From positions 205,834,127-205,898,126 of the forward strand of contig NC_134569.1 in NCBI RefSeq assembly GCF_050947875.1: a DNA stretch of 64,000 bases. Reading direction: 5' to 3'. Shown here in pieces: positions 35,519 through 46,583 of this stretch. Positions within the stretch are counted from its first letter, which is position 1, and each line of letters starts with the position of its first letter. Below the pieces are notes generated by a model. That model worked only from the letters and a program-made list of their open reading frames with translations. It searched no databases and was not told where the DNA came from. A program made the position numbers and the translations under genes. The stretch is from Dermacentor variabilis (Eukaryota > Arthropoda > Arachnida > Ixodida > Ixodidae).

Positions 35519-36020
35519 TCAAAGTTTAAATAAACGGGCCAGCTCACACACCCCTGCCTGAGGCTGGTCTTCAGCAGCGACCACGTGGTGCGACTCGAAA
35601 GTCAAAGGCAACACGCGTAGGTGCTCGTCCGTCTGCTCGACCTCTTCGGGAACGACTGCTATTGCCCTAATCAGCTTGTACCCCGCCTTGTGCTCCCGGC
35701 GTGCGGTCTTGTGCTTCGAAATCTTGGCCCTGGGCGAAGCGGCCATGGTGCCTGCTGCACCCGCCGGCAGGTGGGCATGGTCTTGCAGCGGCGGCGTGAG
35801 AAGCACGTCTATATGTTTCGGCACCGCTGGAGCTGGAAATCCTGCGCCAGGATCTTGGGCAAGCAGTCCCGGAGCGGGAACATCTGCCACCGCTGCCGCC
35901 TCATGCTGCAGCACTTGCGGTGGACTCTTGCCCCTCGCCTCTTGCAACGGGAACGGCAGGTTGTGGAGGCTATGCTCCTGCACCTGTGGGGCCTTGCTTT
36001 GCAGCCATCTCGCTCCAGAT
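35519..36020 (-). CDS. Unidentified coding-like ORF, possible exon
   Basis: I do not recognise the family. The minus-strand frame is open for about 165 codons with strong C/G third-position preference. It has no transposon motif. The N-terminal part is Pro/Ala/His-rich (LHNLPFPLQEARGKSPPQVL, HIDVLLTPPLQDHAH). The middle has a basic stretch (SPRAKISKHKTARREHKAGY). The end is acidic (AVVPEEVEQTDEHLRVLPL). No ATG opens the frame near its start, and an in-frame stop lies just upstream, so an intron acceptor near 36030 is plausible. A possible donor (gcaggg|gtgtgtgag) precedes the stop near 35550. It could join the membrane ORF at 33092-33583 through an intron of about 2 kb, but no splice evidence proves it. 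Confidence 0.4.
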
Positions 36021-36209
36021 GATTGACACTTGTCTTGTCTTCAGGAACGGCGGTCCTGCAAATGGTATGGTATTGTATTCCTTATGCGATGGCGCACACC
36101 CACTGAGGAGGATTGGCCAAGATTTGGATTAAATTAGGCTATCTTTATTAAAAACTAAAAATGGTAAAGCTAACTGGAGGAAATGAACAAAAATAAAATG
36201 TTTAGGAAT

Positions 36210-36569
36210 TCAAGACAATCTCTTTGTAGCAATTATAAAATCCTCCACGGTTGAGCAAATATCCCTGTAGCACTGTCCAAGAGAGGAGGCTCCTAGAGAA
36301 AGGATATTTATAATTGAAAAGCTCAAACCAAGATGTGTAAGTCTTGATTCTAGATTTTTTCTAAATGAAGTGAAACGGCGGCAGAATAAGAAAAAATGTT
36401 CTATTGTTTCATCTTCTCCACAGACTGGGCACAGAGGGGAGGGCACCAGACCAGCCCTGTGACGATAGACGTTTAATTTTGGTATTCGACAACGTAGTGG
36501 GGTAAAGATGACTTCAGTTTTTCTGGTATTGCTGGCTTCTTCTTCCTTTCTCTCGAATGTCACGCGCAC
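36210..36569 (-). mobile_element. I-like LINE C-terminal fragment
   Basis: Minus-strand open stretch with RTEVIFTPLRCRIPKLNVYR and a zinc-knuckle-like CPVCGEDETIEHFFLFCRR, the Cys/His tail found after RNase H in I-like ORF2 proteins, followed by a variable end. Upstream (36570-36880) is frame-broken and not clearly assignable. Confidence 0.7.
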
Positions 36570-37084
36570 AAGAAGGAAATTGATGATCGCAGGAAAAATG
36601 TCGGTGTGCTTGGAAAATCAGTTAAGTAGGAAGAAGACAGGAAGGGTATAGAGAGCTTCAATAAACCTCTGCGGCCTGCATTCACAAAAAAAAACACTTT
36701 CGCCATAATTCTTATCCACAAGGACATAATGAGCAACGTTCTACACCAATAATTAGAAGGTAGCTGTCGTCGTAATAAAGCTAAATAGCAGATATAGAAT
36801 AAAGATAGCACAAGCCTAAGTTCCAACCTCTAGTGAGGGTTATGAAGAAAAACAACAGTTTGATGAGGATGTTTAATTAGCAGTGAGCTTGTCTGTGCCT
36901 GAGCTACCCAACACTGGTACTGGTGAAGTAGCTGGCGGTTTTCCTTTAATCTGTGTCTTTTACGTGTTTGTCTTTGACCATTTGTTTCAATATCTGTTAC
37001 CTTGCCAGAGTAATTTACTATTTCTCTGCATTGTCACTCTCATCGCCAGGCCAGGAGGCTTCCACCTGGCCGGCTTCTGTTCCT

Positions 37085-38340
37085 AACTCTGATTTGCCGG
37101 TGGAGCTTTTCTTACGCAATGGGACGACCAGCGTGCCTGTCGCTTTGATTCCGAGCGATGGCCGAGTGATTCGCATGCAGAAACCCAAGGCAATTCAAAC
37201 CGAACTCCATATGGCCTCGGCCAATTTTAAACAAATCGCCTAGTTTCGACAGTTTGGCTGAGGAGGCATTCTTTGCTGCACGTCAGACCAGGCTTGTGTT
37301 CAAGATTTACTGAAGTGCGATATTTTTGCGACACATCCGGTGAGCAGATTCATTCCTCGTCACCTTCCATGTACCAAAGGCCTAGTTCGCGGTGTCGACA
37401 TAAGTCTATGTCCGGCAGAAATTATGGAAATGTGTTCAGCGGCAGGCGGGATGTCTGTGTATCGTTGCAGCCGTGTCGTTGATAATAAGTGCTCGCACAC
37501 AGAAACAGTCATTGCTACATTTGCTGGAATCAACTCCCCATCGGAAATCAAAGCATGGCCACTTATACACCGAGTAGAGCCTCTATCACCTCGTGTCCTT
37601 CAGTTTCTGAAGTGCTGGCGGTTAGGGCACTCTATAAAAGGTTGCAATTTGTGGGAAATGCCATAATTCAAATGCCTGTTGTTCCCACAATGAGTCCTGC
37701 TGCCTTCCCATTGGTCCGCACCCTGCAGATGAGCCTAATTGCCCTGCAAGATCAAAGGAAGTGCATATCACTGAAATAATTTAAGACGTCGATGCTCTCG
37801 TCGTGACGCCATTGGAGAAATTCAGAGCAGGACTCAAGGGTATGCTGATACAACTGCCCGTCAAACACTGTGTATGGAAAACTCAATCTCTGAGGCTGCG
37901 GAAGCTTACGTAGAAGAGGCGTTGGAGAAAGCAGTGGTGCGCGTTGTGACAAATCTCACCGACTCCCTTGTTCAAGTGCTGTCCTCACAACTAGCTCCGT
38001 GGCTTCATCCAACTAATAAAGCCAATATTGAGGATCCGGTGTTGAGTCTACCGCGGAGTCAACCGATTGAAATATCGACCGCGCAGCCACTCACGAATAA
38101 CGATTCATGAAAGCCATCAACTTTTGATAAAGTCGACCACATCTCTCTCTCCGACACAAATGGGATGGAAAATGAAGATGTAGATATGGGCCCCCGATGT
38201 CTTAAACGAACAAGGTCACCGAGAGAGGAAATATCTAGCTCTCCCACCAACCGCAAGGGAAAAAACCACGTTAAAGATATTCCGACTAAGAAGGGCTTCT
38301 TAAAAAGAGGGTTCCGTTCATTATTCATTTATAAGTGACA
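37085..38340 (+). mobile_element. LINE ORF1 (gag-like, CCHC) remnant
   Basis: Plus-strand ORF1 of an I-like LINE in several frames: DLPVELFLRNGTTSVPVALI (about 37090-37240), FIPRHLPCTKGLVRGVD and NSPSEIKAWPLIHRVEPLSP (37340-37600), the first zinc knuckle LKCWRLGHSIKGC (37606-37650), then a C-terminal part with EAAEAYVEEALEKAVVRVV and a basic end (KRTRSPREEISSSPTNRKGK) to 38335. The product would be an RNA-binding packaging protein. No ORF2 follows, so the copy is truncated. Confidence 0.75.
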
Positions 38341-38599
38341 ACGTGGACATTTCAAAGGCAATGATTTCCCTAACATGAACAGTTCAAGGTGCTAATTGTG
38401 ACCGCACAAAGACCACCTATGGTATATCCAATCATGACCATGTGTTCTGAAAAAGTGAATTATGTTCAGAAATAAATGCATATTATTGACGTTGTAGAGA
38501 ATATTAATAACTTCTTAACTATGTTTCAACCATACACATGCGGAATCTCGTCTGAAGAAAAGGTAAGCGCGCTTCCTGGTATAACACGTTGTTAGCAAC

Positions 38600-39160
38600 A
38601 AATTTAGGGAGATCTAAACATAGTCGAAGCGCTTCTTTCTCTCAAAGAGCGAGTGGTCTCATTTTATATTTCGCACTTCCGGTAAACAAAGCACAGCAAA
38701 ATTCTGCAATTGGTCGTCCGTGCATACGACAAATTGTTATTATTGTGTTACTTGGCATACCAGAACGACGTTTACTGATCCTGCGTAGTATACCTACGGT
38801 TCGTCTCCCTTTCGTTGCAATACTTGCTATGTGAGAACACCAGGTAAGTTTTCCATCATATATGATACCCACGTACTTAAGTGACTCTACCTGGAGAATG
38901 GTTCTTTGATGATATACTAAGGATAACTGTACCGGCGCGGAAGCGGAAAGACAAGGTCTAATTTTTGTTTAGGTTTACTGGAAGATCTATATTGGGAAGC
39001 CAGGTCTTTAGCTTACGAAGGTATGCTTCTAAAAACACGGCAAAGGGAATTGAAGTCTGGCTAAGAGCACTGATCTCTCTTGTTGCCTGAAAAAAGAATG
39101 ATGCCGTCTGCATAGACATACACATGCACGTCCTGGCATAGTGGGACTCAGCTCATCAAC
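38600..39160 (-). mobile_element. LINE RT fragment with mutated catalytic box
   Basis: Minus strand. The RT box at about 39130-39095 reads VYADGIILF, with Asp to Gly at the second catalytic residue. It is followed by broken palm sequence and, at 38872-38642, the thumb region LGIIYDGKLTWCSHIASIAT with GRPIAEFCCALFTGSAKYKM. It resembles the 30730-32360 family. Dead. Confidence 0.7.
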
Positions 39161-39164
39161 AGGG

Positions 39165-39280
39165 TACATCATCATCATCATCATCATCAGCCTATTTTAT
39201 GACCACTGCAAGACGAAGGCCTCTCTCTGCGATGTCCAATTACCCCTGTCCCGCGCCAACCGTCCCACAGCGCTTATGCC
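39165..39280 (-). mobile_element. RTE LINE 3'-end fragment
   Basis: The (cat) repeat at 39167-39188, followed by cagcctattttatgaccact and gcaagacgaaggcctctctc, is the reverse complement of the RTE 3' terminus seen on the plus strand at 5470-5510. Only about 100 bases remain. Confidence 0.75.
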
Positions 39281-39394
39281 CGTCATCACTAAAGGAAAAC
39301 AAAACCGGACAATGACAGCAACAGCAAAAACCGTGCCAAAATTAGCATTATCAACGAAAGTAATATATGTATACATGTAGTAATATATGTACAT

Positions 39395-39557
39395 GGAGTG
39401 ACGCTTATTAGGCCCGAGTACTCGGTGTCGAACCAGCCAAGGCACACACCCGATGATGACGATCACACACGGAAGTGAAGATGAGGATCGATCAAAGTAG
39501 GATGTTGATGATAATATGCACATAAAGAAGGCCAGCGTAATAAACGCCTACGCTAAT
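39395..39557 (-). repeat. 3' LTR of the gypsy element
   Basis: It matches the 44618-44695 stretch over cccgagtactcgg and the flanking 60 bases. It is preceded on the minus strand by a polypurine tract (gagtgggggggggg). The outer edge near 39395 is approximate, because the match stops at cgtcactcca. Confidence 0.65.
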
Positions 39558-39724
39558 CCCCCCCCCCACTCCCGCCACGTGATAGCGGCCATCCTGGCCG
39601 CAAGTCAAGGGGTTTCATGCCGGAGACGTTAACGACCTCGGTGCTGCGAAAACGGTGGTCCGATGTAACGCGATAAATCACGCGATAGTAACGCGATAAA
39701 TGAAGGGTGATGTCTGCTCCATGG

Positions 39725-40560
39725 CTATGTATGGCCCGATGAATCGCGGTTGGAACTTGTCGCACAAACCAGGAGTGCGAAGGGGCGTGAACAGATGTAC
39801 CTCGTCACCAGGTCGGAAGGACACAACCGGTTGGATTGTGTAATAAATGATCTCCCGATCTTAGTTGTCTGGCCGTTTGCGCGGGCACTCTGGCGACAAT
39901 GAGCAAGTTGCGAAACGAAGTCTTCGCTAGACGATGTAGATGGGTCGACAGGAGCATGGAAGAAGGAAACCTCGAGAAGGGAAGAAAGTGACCGTCCGTT
40001 AACTAGGTGAAATGGCGATTGGTCGGTGGTGCGCTGAACGGCCCTGTTGTAGGTGAAAGTTACGAATGGTTGAAGCATCCGCCAAATTTTGTTGCCAAGT
40101 TTAATATACACGGCGATCATATCGGCAAGCATGCGATGAAATCGCCCTGTGAAGCCGTTAGTCTGTGGATGGTAGCTCGAAGCTGTTTTGTGGGTGGTAC
40201 CAGAGGCACGCAGGATTTCGTTTCAAAGTTGAAAAGCTTTTCCGCGGTCTTTCAGTAATATTCGAGGATCACCATGCCGGAAAATGATAGCTTGAAGGAT
40301 GAAGTCGGCAAATTCCAATGCCGAGCCACTGATCACTGATGTTGTCCCTGCATAGCGCGTAAGGTGCTCGATGGCGGTCACTATCCATCGATGGCGGGCG
40401 GGAGTAACAGGAGGGGGCCCGTAAAGGTCAATACCAACAACCTGAAATGGTGCGGTGGGACACGTAATACGCAGAAATTCACCGTCAGGAGCGGAGGTTG
40501 GGGGTTTGCGACGCTGACACGGAGAACAAGAATCGACGTACCTCACTACACTAGTAGAAA
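39725..40560 (-). pseudogene. gypsy integrase, broken
   Basis: 40546-40223: the end of the zinc-binding HHCC domain (CSPCQRRKPP), then the catalytic core start VVGIDLYGPPPVTPARHRWI with its first Asp and a mutated second site (LLKDRGKAF). 40132-39725: the core end and C-terminal domain (FVTFTYNRAVQRTTDQSPFH, SSSEDFVSQLAHCRQSAR). It would integrate element DNA. At least one frameshift lies between the two parts. Confidence 0.75.
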
Positions 40561-40884
40561 GGCCAGGCCAATAGTAATGGCTTTAAATGCGATCGTAGGT
40601 CTTATGGAAATCGAGATGGCCAGCCGTCATGTCATCGTGGAATGCTTCGAGGCCTTGGGCTCGAAGAGAGCGTGGTAGAACGGGCAATCAGCATTGACCG
40701 TCGGGGTGTTAAATCCGCCGATACAACACGCGATTGTCCAGCTTAAATTGTGCGAGTTGGCGTCGTAACCGTGCGTTAGGTGGGCGAGAGACGCCAGAGA
40801 GGTGGTTTATCATATGCCGACAATATGGCTCGGCCCGTTCGGGAGATGCGAAAGTAAGCTCGTCGTCCGGAGCAAGGAGGTCTA

Positions 40885-42350
40885 TTAGGGCTTGGAAAGA
40901 ACCAGCGTAAAGGTCACAGCCGACGAGCCGCTTTGCGACGGAGTTGCCGAGGCGTCGAGTGGGTGCTCAAGGAGCAGACAACGAGAAATAGCGTCAGCGT
41001 CTTGGTGTATTTGGCCAAACTTATGTATAATGTCAAAGTCATGCTCTTGCAGGGGAAAAATCCAGGAACCCAGGCGTCCGGTCAAGTTCTTGAGCTTGGT
41101 GAGCCAGTATAAGGCGCGGTGGTCCGTAACAATTGTAAAATGAAGCCCGTGCAGATAGGGTCAGAACGTCTGTATGGACCAAACAACAGCCAGGTATTGC
41201 TCCTCAGTGGTCGTATAGTTCTCGGCATCGGTTAGTACGCGGCTGGCGTATGCAACAACTCTGTCGCGCGAAGAGTGTTCGCGTAGTAGAAGAAAGCACC
41301 GATGCCGCGGCCGCTAGCGTCTGTGGGCAAGAGAGCCGGTGCAGTGTGACCAAAATGGCAAAGCACAGGTTCAGACGTGAGGGCGTCCTTCAGCCTGTGA
41401 TAGGCTGATTCACATCCTTGAGACCAGAAGAAAAGTACACCAGAAGCAAGCAGCTTATGTAGTGGCGCAGCAATGGAGGCAATGTTCCGTGTAAAGCGAC
41501 GGCAATAAAATGCGAGGCGAAGGAAGCTTCTCAAGTCTTTAGGCCTTTCTGGGCGAGGAAAGTGAAGGGCCGCAGCAATAGTTTCAGGGTCTGGACGTAT
41601 GCCGTCCTTGCTGAAGGCATGTCCTAGGAACCTAACAGAACTGCTGACGAAAGGACATTTCTTCGTGTTGATTTGAGTCGGTAAGGCACGTTAGAACTTC
41701 ACCCAAGCATTACAGGTGCTGAGGAAATGTTGCAGAAAAAACGAAATGTTCTTGCACGAATGAAGGATTAAAGACTGGAGACTATTTACAAAGTATATTC
41801 ACAAAGGATAGTGAGGCGCTGGCCAGTTCAGCCGACAGCTCTAGAACCAGAGAGCGTTCGTCGTCTTCGTCGGGGCGCCCGTAGGCATCCTCCACAAGAA
41901 GCACGCACTATGCATGTATACATAACATCCAGGTAGCAGAGGCATTCCAATTCAGGCCACGCAGCACGGTGTCAATCACGCGCTGAAAAGTCGCAGGTGC
42001 ATCGCACAGCCAGAAAGGCATGCCCTTCCATTCGTAAAGTCCTTCGGGGGTAACAAACGATGTTTTTTTTCATTATCATCTCCGTGCATGGTAAATTGCC
42101 AATAGCCAGAACGGCGATCGAGGCTTGAAAAGTAATCTGCGCCTCCTAGCGAATCATGGGCGTGATCGATGCGTGGCATAGGATATACGTCCTTTCGAGT
42201 GATCTTCTTGAGACCTGGTAATCGACGGAAAAGCGCACGGAACCCTCTTTTTTGCGGAACAAATTAACAGGAAATGACCAAGGGCTAGCTTAGGATCGGG
42301 TGATCTTCTGTTGTAGCATGTCCGCGATATTTCCTTCTACCATATTTTAC
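40885..42350 (-). pseudogene. gypsy reverse transcriptase and RNase H, broken
   Basis: 42179-41976: MPRIDHAHDSLGGADYFSSL and DRRSGYWQF, the RT motif with the first catalytic Asp. The next block, CLCYLD, is interrupted before its final Asp by unrelated DNA (41734-41926). RT resumes with QINTKKCPFVSSSVRFLGHA. The connection/RNase H part (41534-41232) reads FYCRRFTRNIASIAAPLHKL and TDASGRGIGAF. 41085-40885 ends with LGSWIFPLQEHDFDIIHKFG and DADAISR. Not functional. Confidence 0.8.
41734..41926. mobile_element. About 190-bp insert inside gypsy RT, LTR-like
   Basis: It separates the two halves of the RT YLDD region. On the plus strand it begins near tgttgcag and ends near cataaca, a TG...CA-like end pair, and contains promoter- and tail-like AT blocks. 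It resembles a solo LTR of a different element. No target-site duplication could be confirmed, and its exact borders are uncertain because about 20 bases of RT also seem missing. Confidence 0.45.
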
Positions 42351-43385
42351 TCGGCTAGAGACACGCGGTATGGGCGTCGCCGTACTATAGAATCGCCGTA
42401 CTCTGTGTGAATACGATGCGCTGCGACTGTGGTTTGGCGCAGAGTCGACGAATGTACATTAAAATAATTTGCGTGTTTGTTCAACGAAACAAGCAGCTGC
42501 TGCATCTCTGAAGGTGGTAACTCACTGCTGTTGGCTGAAGTAAGGGCAAAGGAAACGGCAGTAGCACAAGCAGAAGGGTCTTTGGAGGGCATAGGCTTAA
42601 GGGGCAAGACGCACATGTGCCATGGATCGGCCGCGCAAGCCACATTGTTGCGTTGCGGAAGGAGAATTTTCTCTGATGTGTTCGTGGCGGTGACGAGCGC
42701 ACCGCCATTGTGAAATCGAACCACAACTCGTGAAAAAGCGATGTCTTTATGAAGGCAACAGGACGACGGCAAGACCAAGACGTCACCATGGTCAACATCC
42801 TTTGATAGAATGGTAACAGTTGGCTGTCGGCCGAGAAGTAGGTCGATGTCTTCCGCAGCAATCAGGCGCAACGGCGTGTTTCTTCCCCAAGCAAGTAGTT
42901 GGTGTTTGTAAGATGTAAGACGCTTTGCCCACAACAAATGGCCGTGGAAGCAGAAGAAAATGCCGCCCTAAGATACGTTGACAAGCCCACGGGTACAACT
43001 GTCGTCAATTACTGTCATCGATTAGGACGCGGCCAGTACAAAGAGCGGAAGGTCGAACAGTGTCCCCTTGCGTTGCAATTAGCGTCCGTGCATCGTAAGG
43101 CGTCGCGACTTTTCTGAGGTGGGAACATAAATCAGCATGGATAATGGATATTGTCGCATCCTTGTCCGCCAAAGCATCGACGGGCACCCCTTGGACCAAC
43201 ATGGAAAGCATATTGGAGGGGTGCGCAGGAGAAATTTCAGTCTGATTGACGTGTGCAGTTGTTCCTCCAAAACTACATCGCTTGGTTTTCCGGACAAACG
43301 GTTGAGTTGAGTGAGACGGGCCGTAGTGGTGACGTGAAGCGACGGAATGGCCAAGGGTATTGGCGTCTGGCTGAACGGTAAGCAC
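42350..43385 (-). pseudogene. gypsy protease and pol linker, broken
   Basis: 43385-43005 contains VQGVPVDALADKDATISIIH, the retropepsin site where the family DTGAT is changed to DKDAT, so the protease is dead. 42937-42347 is the linker typical of tick gypsy elements between protease and RT (EDIDLLLGRQPTVTILSKDV, HRIHTEYGDSIVRRRPYRVS), ending just upstream of RT motif 1. Confidence 0.7.
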
Positions 43386-43439
43386 TTCGGTCTTCAGTCA
43401 TGCGGGTGCATATTTAGAGCGGAGCGGAGGTGAAGAGAA

Positions 43440-44522
43440 GCGCCGGCTTTGGGAAGAAGCTCCAATGCAAATGTTGTGTTCAGACAAATCGTAGCCCCGA
43501 CGCTCGTCCTCCTGGCGCTAGCAGCAGAAACATGAAATATGACCGCCGTGGTGGACTCCAAGGCGGGTAGTAAAGTGTGCTAGGTACTCCGGGAGCCAGT
43601 GCAATCAGATGGACCGATAAAGGCTCAGACGGCATGGACGGGACGTTCTGTGGAGGCGCGGAAGGAATGGAAGCGTACGCTGTTAATGGCATCATTGAGT
43701 TGACGTTGGCTGGAGGCGAGGCAACACCTTCCGCGTGCGTCGGTAGCGGACAAGGGACCGATGGCTGCACGTGTGCGGAGTAGGTCGTAGAGGCCAGTTC
43801 ATCCCTGATGACGCCACGCAAGGACGCGCCAGAAGGTGCACTAGGGCACACCGACGGCGATGACAAGCCCATTTATTGTAAATCTTCGCGTATCATTGCT
43901 CTTACCATGAGACGCAGTCCTGGGTCCGCCGTGGAAGAATATTCGCGAACATCCGGCTGAAGGCGAACAGACTCAAGTTCGTCCAGGCGCTGACACTTTG
44001 TGACGATCTCAGTTATTGTAGGAGGGTTCTTTGTGGCAAAGGCATTGAAGGCGACTGTTCTACTACCGTTCATAATGTGGCCTACTTTTACTCTGGCATA
44101 GATAAACTCACACGGCGGCCGAGCGCAAGGACATCCCCTATATACGATGTGAAAGACTCACCTGGATGTTTTTGACGAGTGTCGAGGGTTTTCTTTGCGA
44201 TGGTAGAACGAACCGCCGGGATACCAAATACATGATGGAGTGGCTGCGTAAAGGAAGCCCAGTCAGTAAAGTCTATCTCGTGCTTGAAGAAACATGTCAT
44301 CGCCACACCCATCAAGTAGAAGGAGACATATCGGAACTTGAGGGGATCATCCCAACGATTAGCGGAACTGGCTCGTAATCGAACAGCCAGTCCTGCACAT
44401 CTTCCCCACGAAGACCAGCGAAAAGATGGGTGTCACGTTAGTGGCTGGTTAGGATATAAGGAGTGGCTTGCGGTGTCGGAACGGTAGCGCTAGAAGTGGA
44501 GGGTGAGTCGGCCTGAGACATG
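43440..44522 (-). pseudogene. gypsy gag, broken
   Basis: It starts at an ATG at 44522 (MSQADSPSTSSATVPTPQAT), with a stop soon after. GEDVQDWLFDYE follows. The capsid-like part reads FTDWASFTQPLHHVFGIPAV and HPGESFTSYIGDVLALGRRV (44315-44088), then 44073-43873 and a Pro-rich C-terminus (43872-43480). The domain order parallels the open gag at 59085-60281, but the two are different families by sequence. Confidence 0.7.
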
Positions 44523-44696
44523 CTAGCGGACAGTGGGCGCAAGCGGAGGCCTGAACGGAACTCCAGGGGGAAGACTGAGCGAGTAAAGGACTGAGGATCT
44601 AAAAGTCACCTCCACCACGTATGACGTCTCTGTTGGAGCGACGTTTTTTTGGCCCGAGTACTCGGCGTCGAACCAGCGAATGCACACACCCGATAA

Positions 44697-45930
44697 TGCT
44701 GCTACAGGGAACCTCAATTCCCTCAATAGCCAAACTCTGACTGCCTATCTCGAGAGGCTGGCTAAGGGGCAAATCAGAGAGGTCCGATTTAATCCCAGAA
44801 GAAACATACTTACTGTTGATGTGACTACACGAACCATCGTCGACATATTGAAAGCTGTAACTGAGCTAGGAAATATACTTGTCTGCTCATTCATCGTACG
44901 TGGTACGTATGTACCATCGTACGTATGTCGACAAACATATTGATAATGACGATCTCGCAACGCTAATCTCCTCAACTTTCCATGTCACAGACATACACCG
45001 TTACGGACGGTCTAGGTGCATAAAACTCGTTTTTGAAGGAGGGACCATACCAACTCATGTAAAAGTGGGTTATGTGCCACATCCTGTCCGTCCATACAGC
45101 CCTAGGTCCTTGCATTGCCGTAAATGCCAGAAAATCGCACATGTAAGTGCTGTGTGCGTTAACAAGATGACATGTCCGCGTTGTGGTGGTGATCACGATG
45201 AGTTGACATTTTCTGGCTCTGACTTGAAGTGCCCTAACTACCATGGGCCGCACGAGGCAACGTCGAAGGACTGTCCAAAATTAAAGACTGAAATGTCCGT
45301 GCTGAGGAAAATGGTACGAGATCGATCTACACGCAGAGAAGCGGTTACCAAGGTCCACCGTCGCCAGAGGCGCTCGCGTAATCGCAGAAGGAGATAAGCA
45401 TCGAGAACAGGACAACCTGTACTCCAGGAAAAGTCGTCGCGCGCTCCTAGTAGTCCTCAAACGTCAGAACCACCTTTAATCACGTCTGCTCTTCTGAACA
45501 CCAAGGACACTACTAAATGGCCTTCCCTGCTATCTCGGAGTACAGAAGTGCAGCCTGAACGCCAGCGTGAACATGAACCTTCATCGTCGGATGGGCAAAT
45601 CAAGGCAATGCTTGCACAGTTCATTCTTTCCTTACGAATGCTGCTCATCGAAGTGAAGACGCCCGTTGCCAAGGCTGCGGTGCAAATTCTCGACGCACTA
45701 GAGCCAATGCATGCTGCTGTATAAACGCTAGCAAACGCCATGGCATCATCAACTTCAATATTTTCACTACAGGAAAGGATAAGCGGTTCCGTAATATTTC
45801 AGTGGAACGCACAAGCTCTACGGGGTCGCCTGGGACCTATTACACGGAGAGGGTTCTCAAGCATCAGTTTCCAGTTATCGTAATATGCGAGCCGAATATG
45901 ACATCGCCATATGACAACGCCATTGAGACG
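44697..45930 (+). mobile_element. I-like LINE: ORF1 with CCHC knuckles and start of endonuclease
   Basis: Plus strand. 44680-44943 and 44879-45397 together give ORF1: YLERLAKGQIREVRFNPRRN, a frameshift near 44890, then TFHVTDIHRYGRSRCIKLVF and zinc knuckles (RKCQKIAHVSAVC, CPRCGGDHDELTFSGSDLKC, CPNYHGPHEATSKDC), followed by a basic tail. A second part (45420-45725) is the coiled-coil C-terminus. ORF2 opens at about 45745 with ISGSVIFQWNAQALRGRLGP and is cut after the first endonuclease motif near 45930. Dead and truncated. Confidence 0.78.
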
Positions 45931-46341
45931 TCTCAGCGCGCCTTGTGGGGCAGCCGTGCGGCAGCCACCCTTCGAGCCCACGTGGGATTTCTTGCGAGTT
46001 GAAACTGGTGTTCCTCGCCGAGCTTTCTTGTTCTTGCCCAAAGCTGTCGTCCAGCCTGGGCTGTTGGCTTCTTCGGAGGAGATTTCCTCTCCCACCACCA
46101 TTTCTACTTCGGGCATAATGCCCCTCTTCGTCGGGTTAGGCCTACGCCTACCCGAGCCTAGTGTCGCCGCGGTATGGTCGACATAAAAAGTTCCACAATT
46201 TCTGCACAAGGGCCACTCACCGAAGGAAGCCCTCAGAAGAAACCGTGTCGAATGGCGTGCATTTCAGCGATAGGTGGCAAAAAAATCAGACCGAAAATAT
46301 TTACGGAAGCGGGAGCCGATGTTTCCCCGTCCGCACTAGTC
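45930..46341 (-). mobile_element. I-like LINE ORF1 N-terminal fragment
   Basis: Minus-strand PNPTKRGIMPEVEMVVGEEI and ALGKNKKARRGTPVSTRKKS, matching the 13215-13616 end of the I-like LINE beside copy A at roughly 85 percent by eye. It ends at the same ccgcactagtc as copy A, and there the L2/CR1-like LINE begins. It may be the left continuation of duplication B. Confidence 0.7.
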
Positions 46342-46583
46342 AAATTCAAATTCAAATTCTTTATTTTTTCCATGAAAATACAATAAAAGTGTGTCCAGTA
46401 CTGTTTGGACCCGTAGCCGTAGGCTAGTTATGGGTCCAAGAAATGAAATTATATAATGCAGACACTTCGTCACATAAACAATAAAAACTTGGAAAATTAG
46501 AGAGGGGAATATATACATAATACATATGACAAAAATAAAGCGTAACAAGAAACAGTTTATTCGATTCAAAAACATCGTGCATG

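Larger units (their letters stand above)
39395..44695 (-). mobile_element. Ty3/gypsy LTR retrotransposon, decayed, minus strand
   Basis: Reads right to left: partial 5' LTR (about 44695-44618), primer-binding region tggtggaggtg near 44616-44605, gag (44522 to about 43440), protease and linker (43385-42350), RT (42350-41560), RNase H (41534-40885), integrase (about 40700-39725), a G-rich polypurine tract (39570-39557 on plus as C-run) and 3' LTR (39557-39395). The LTRs share a block (cccgagtactcggygtcgaa) followed by accagc and cacacacccgat. All genes carry stops or frameshifts. The 5' LTR is cut off by the neighbouring LINE at about 44696. Confidence 0.82.
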
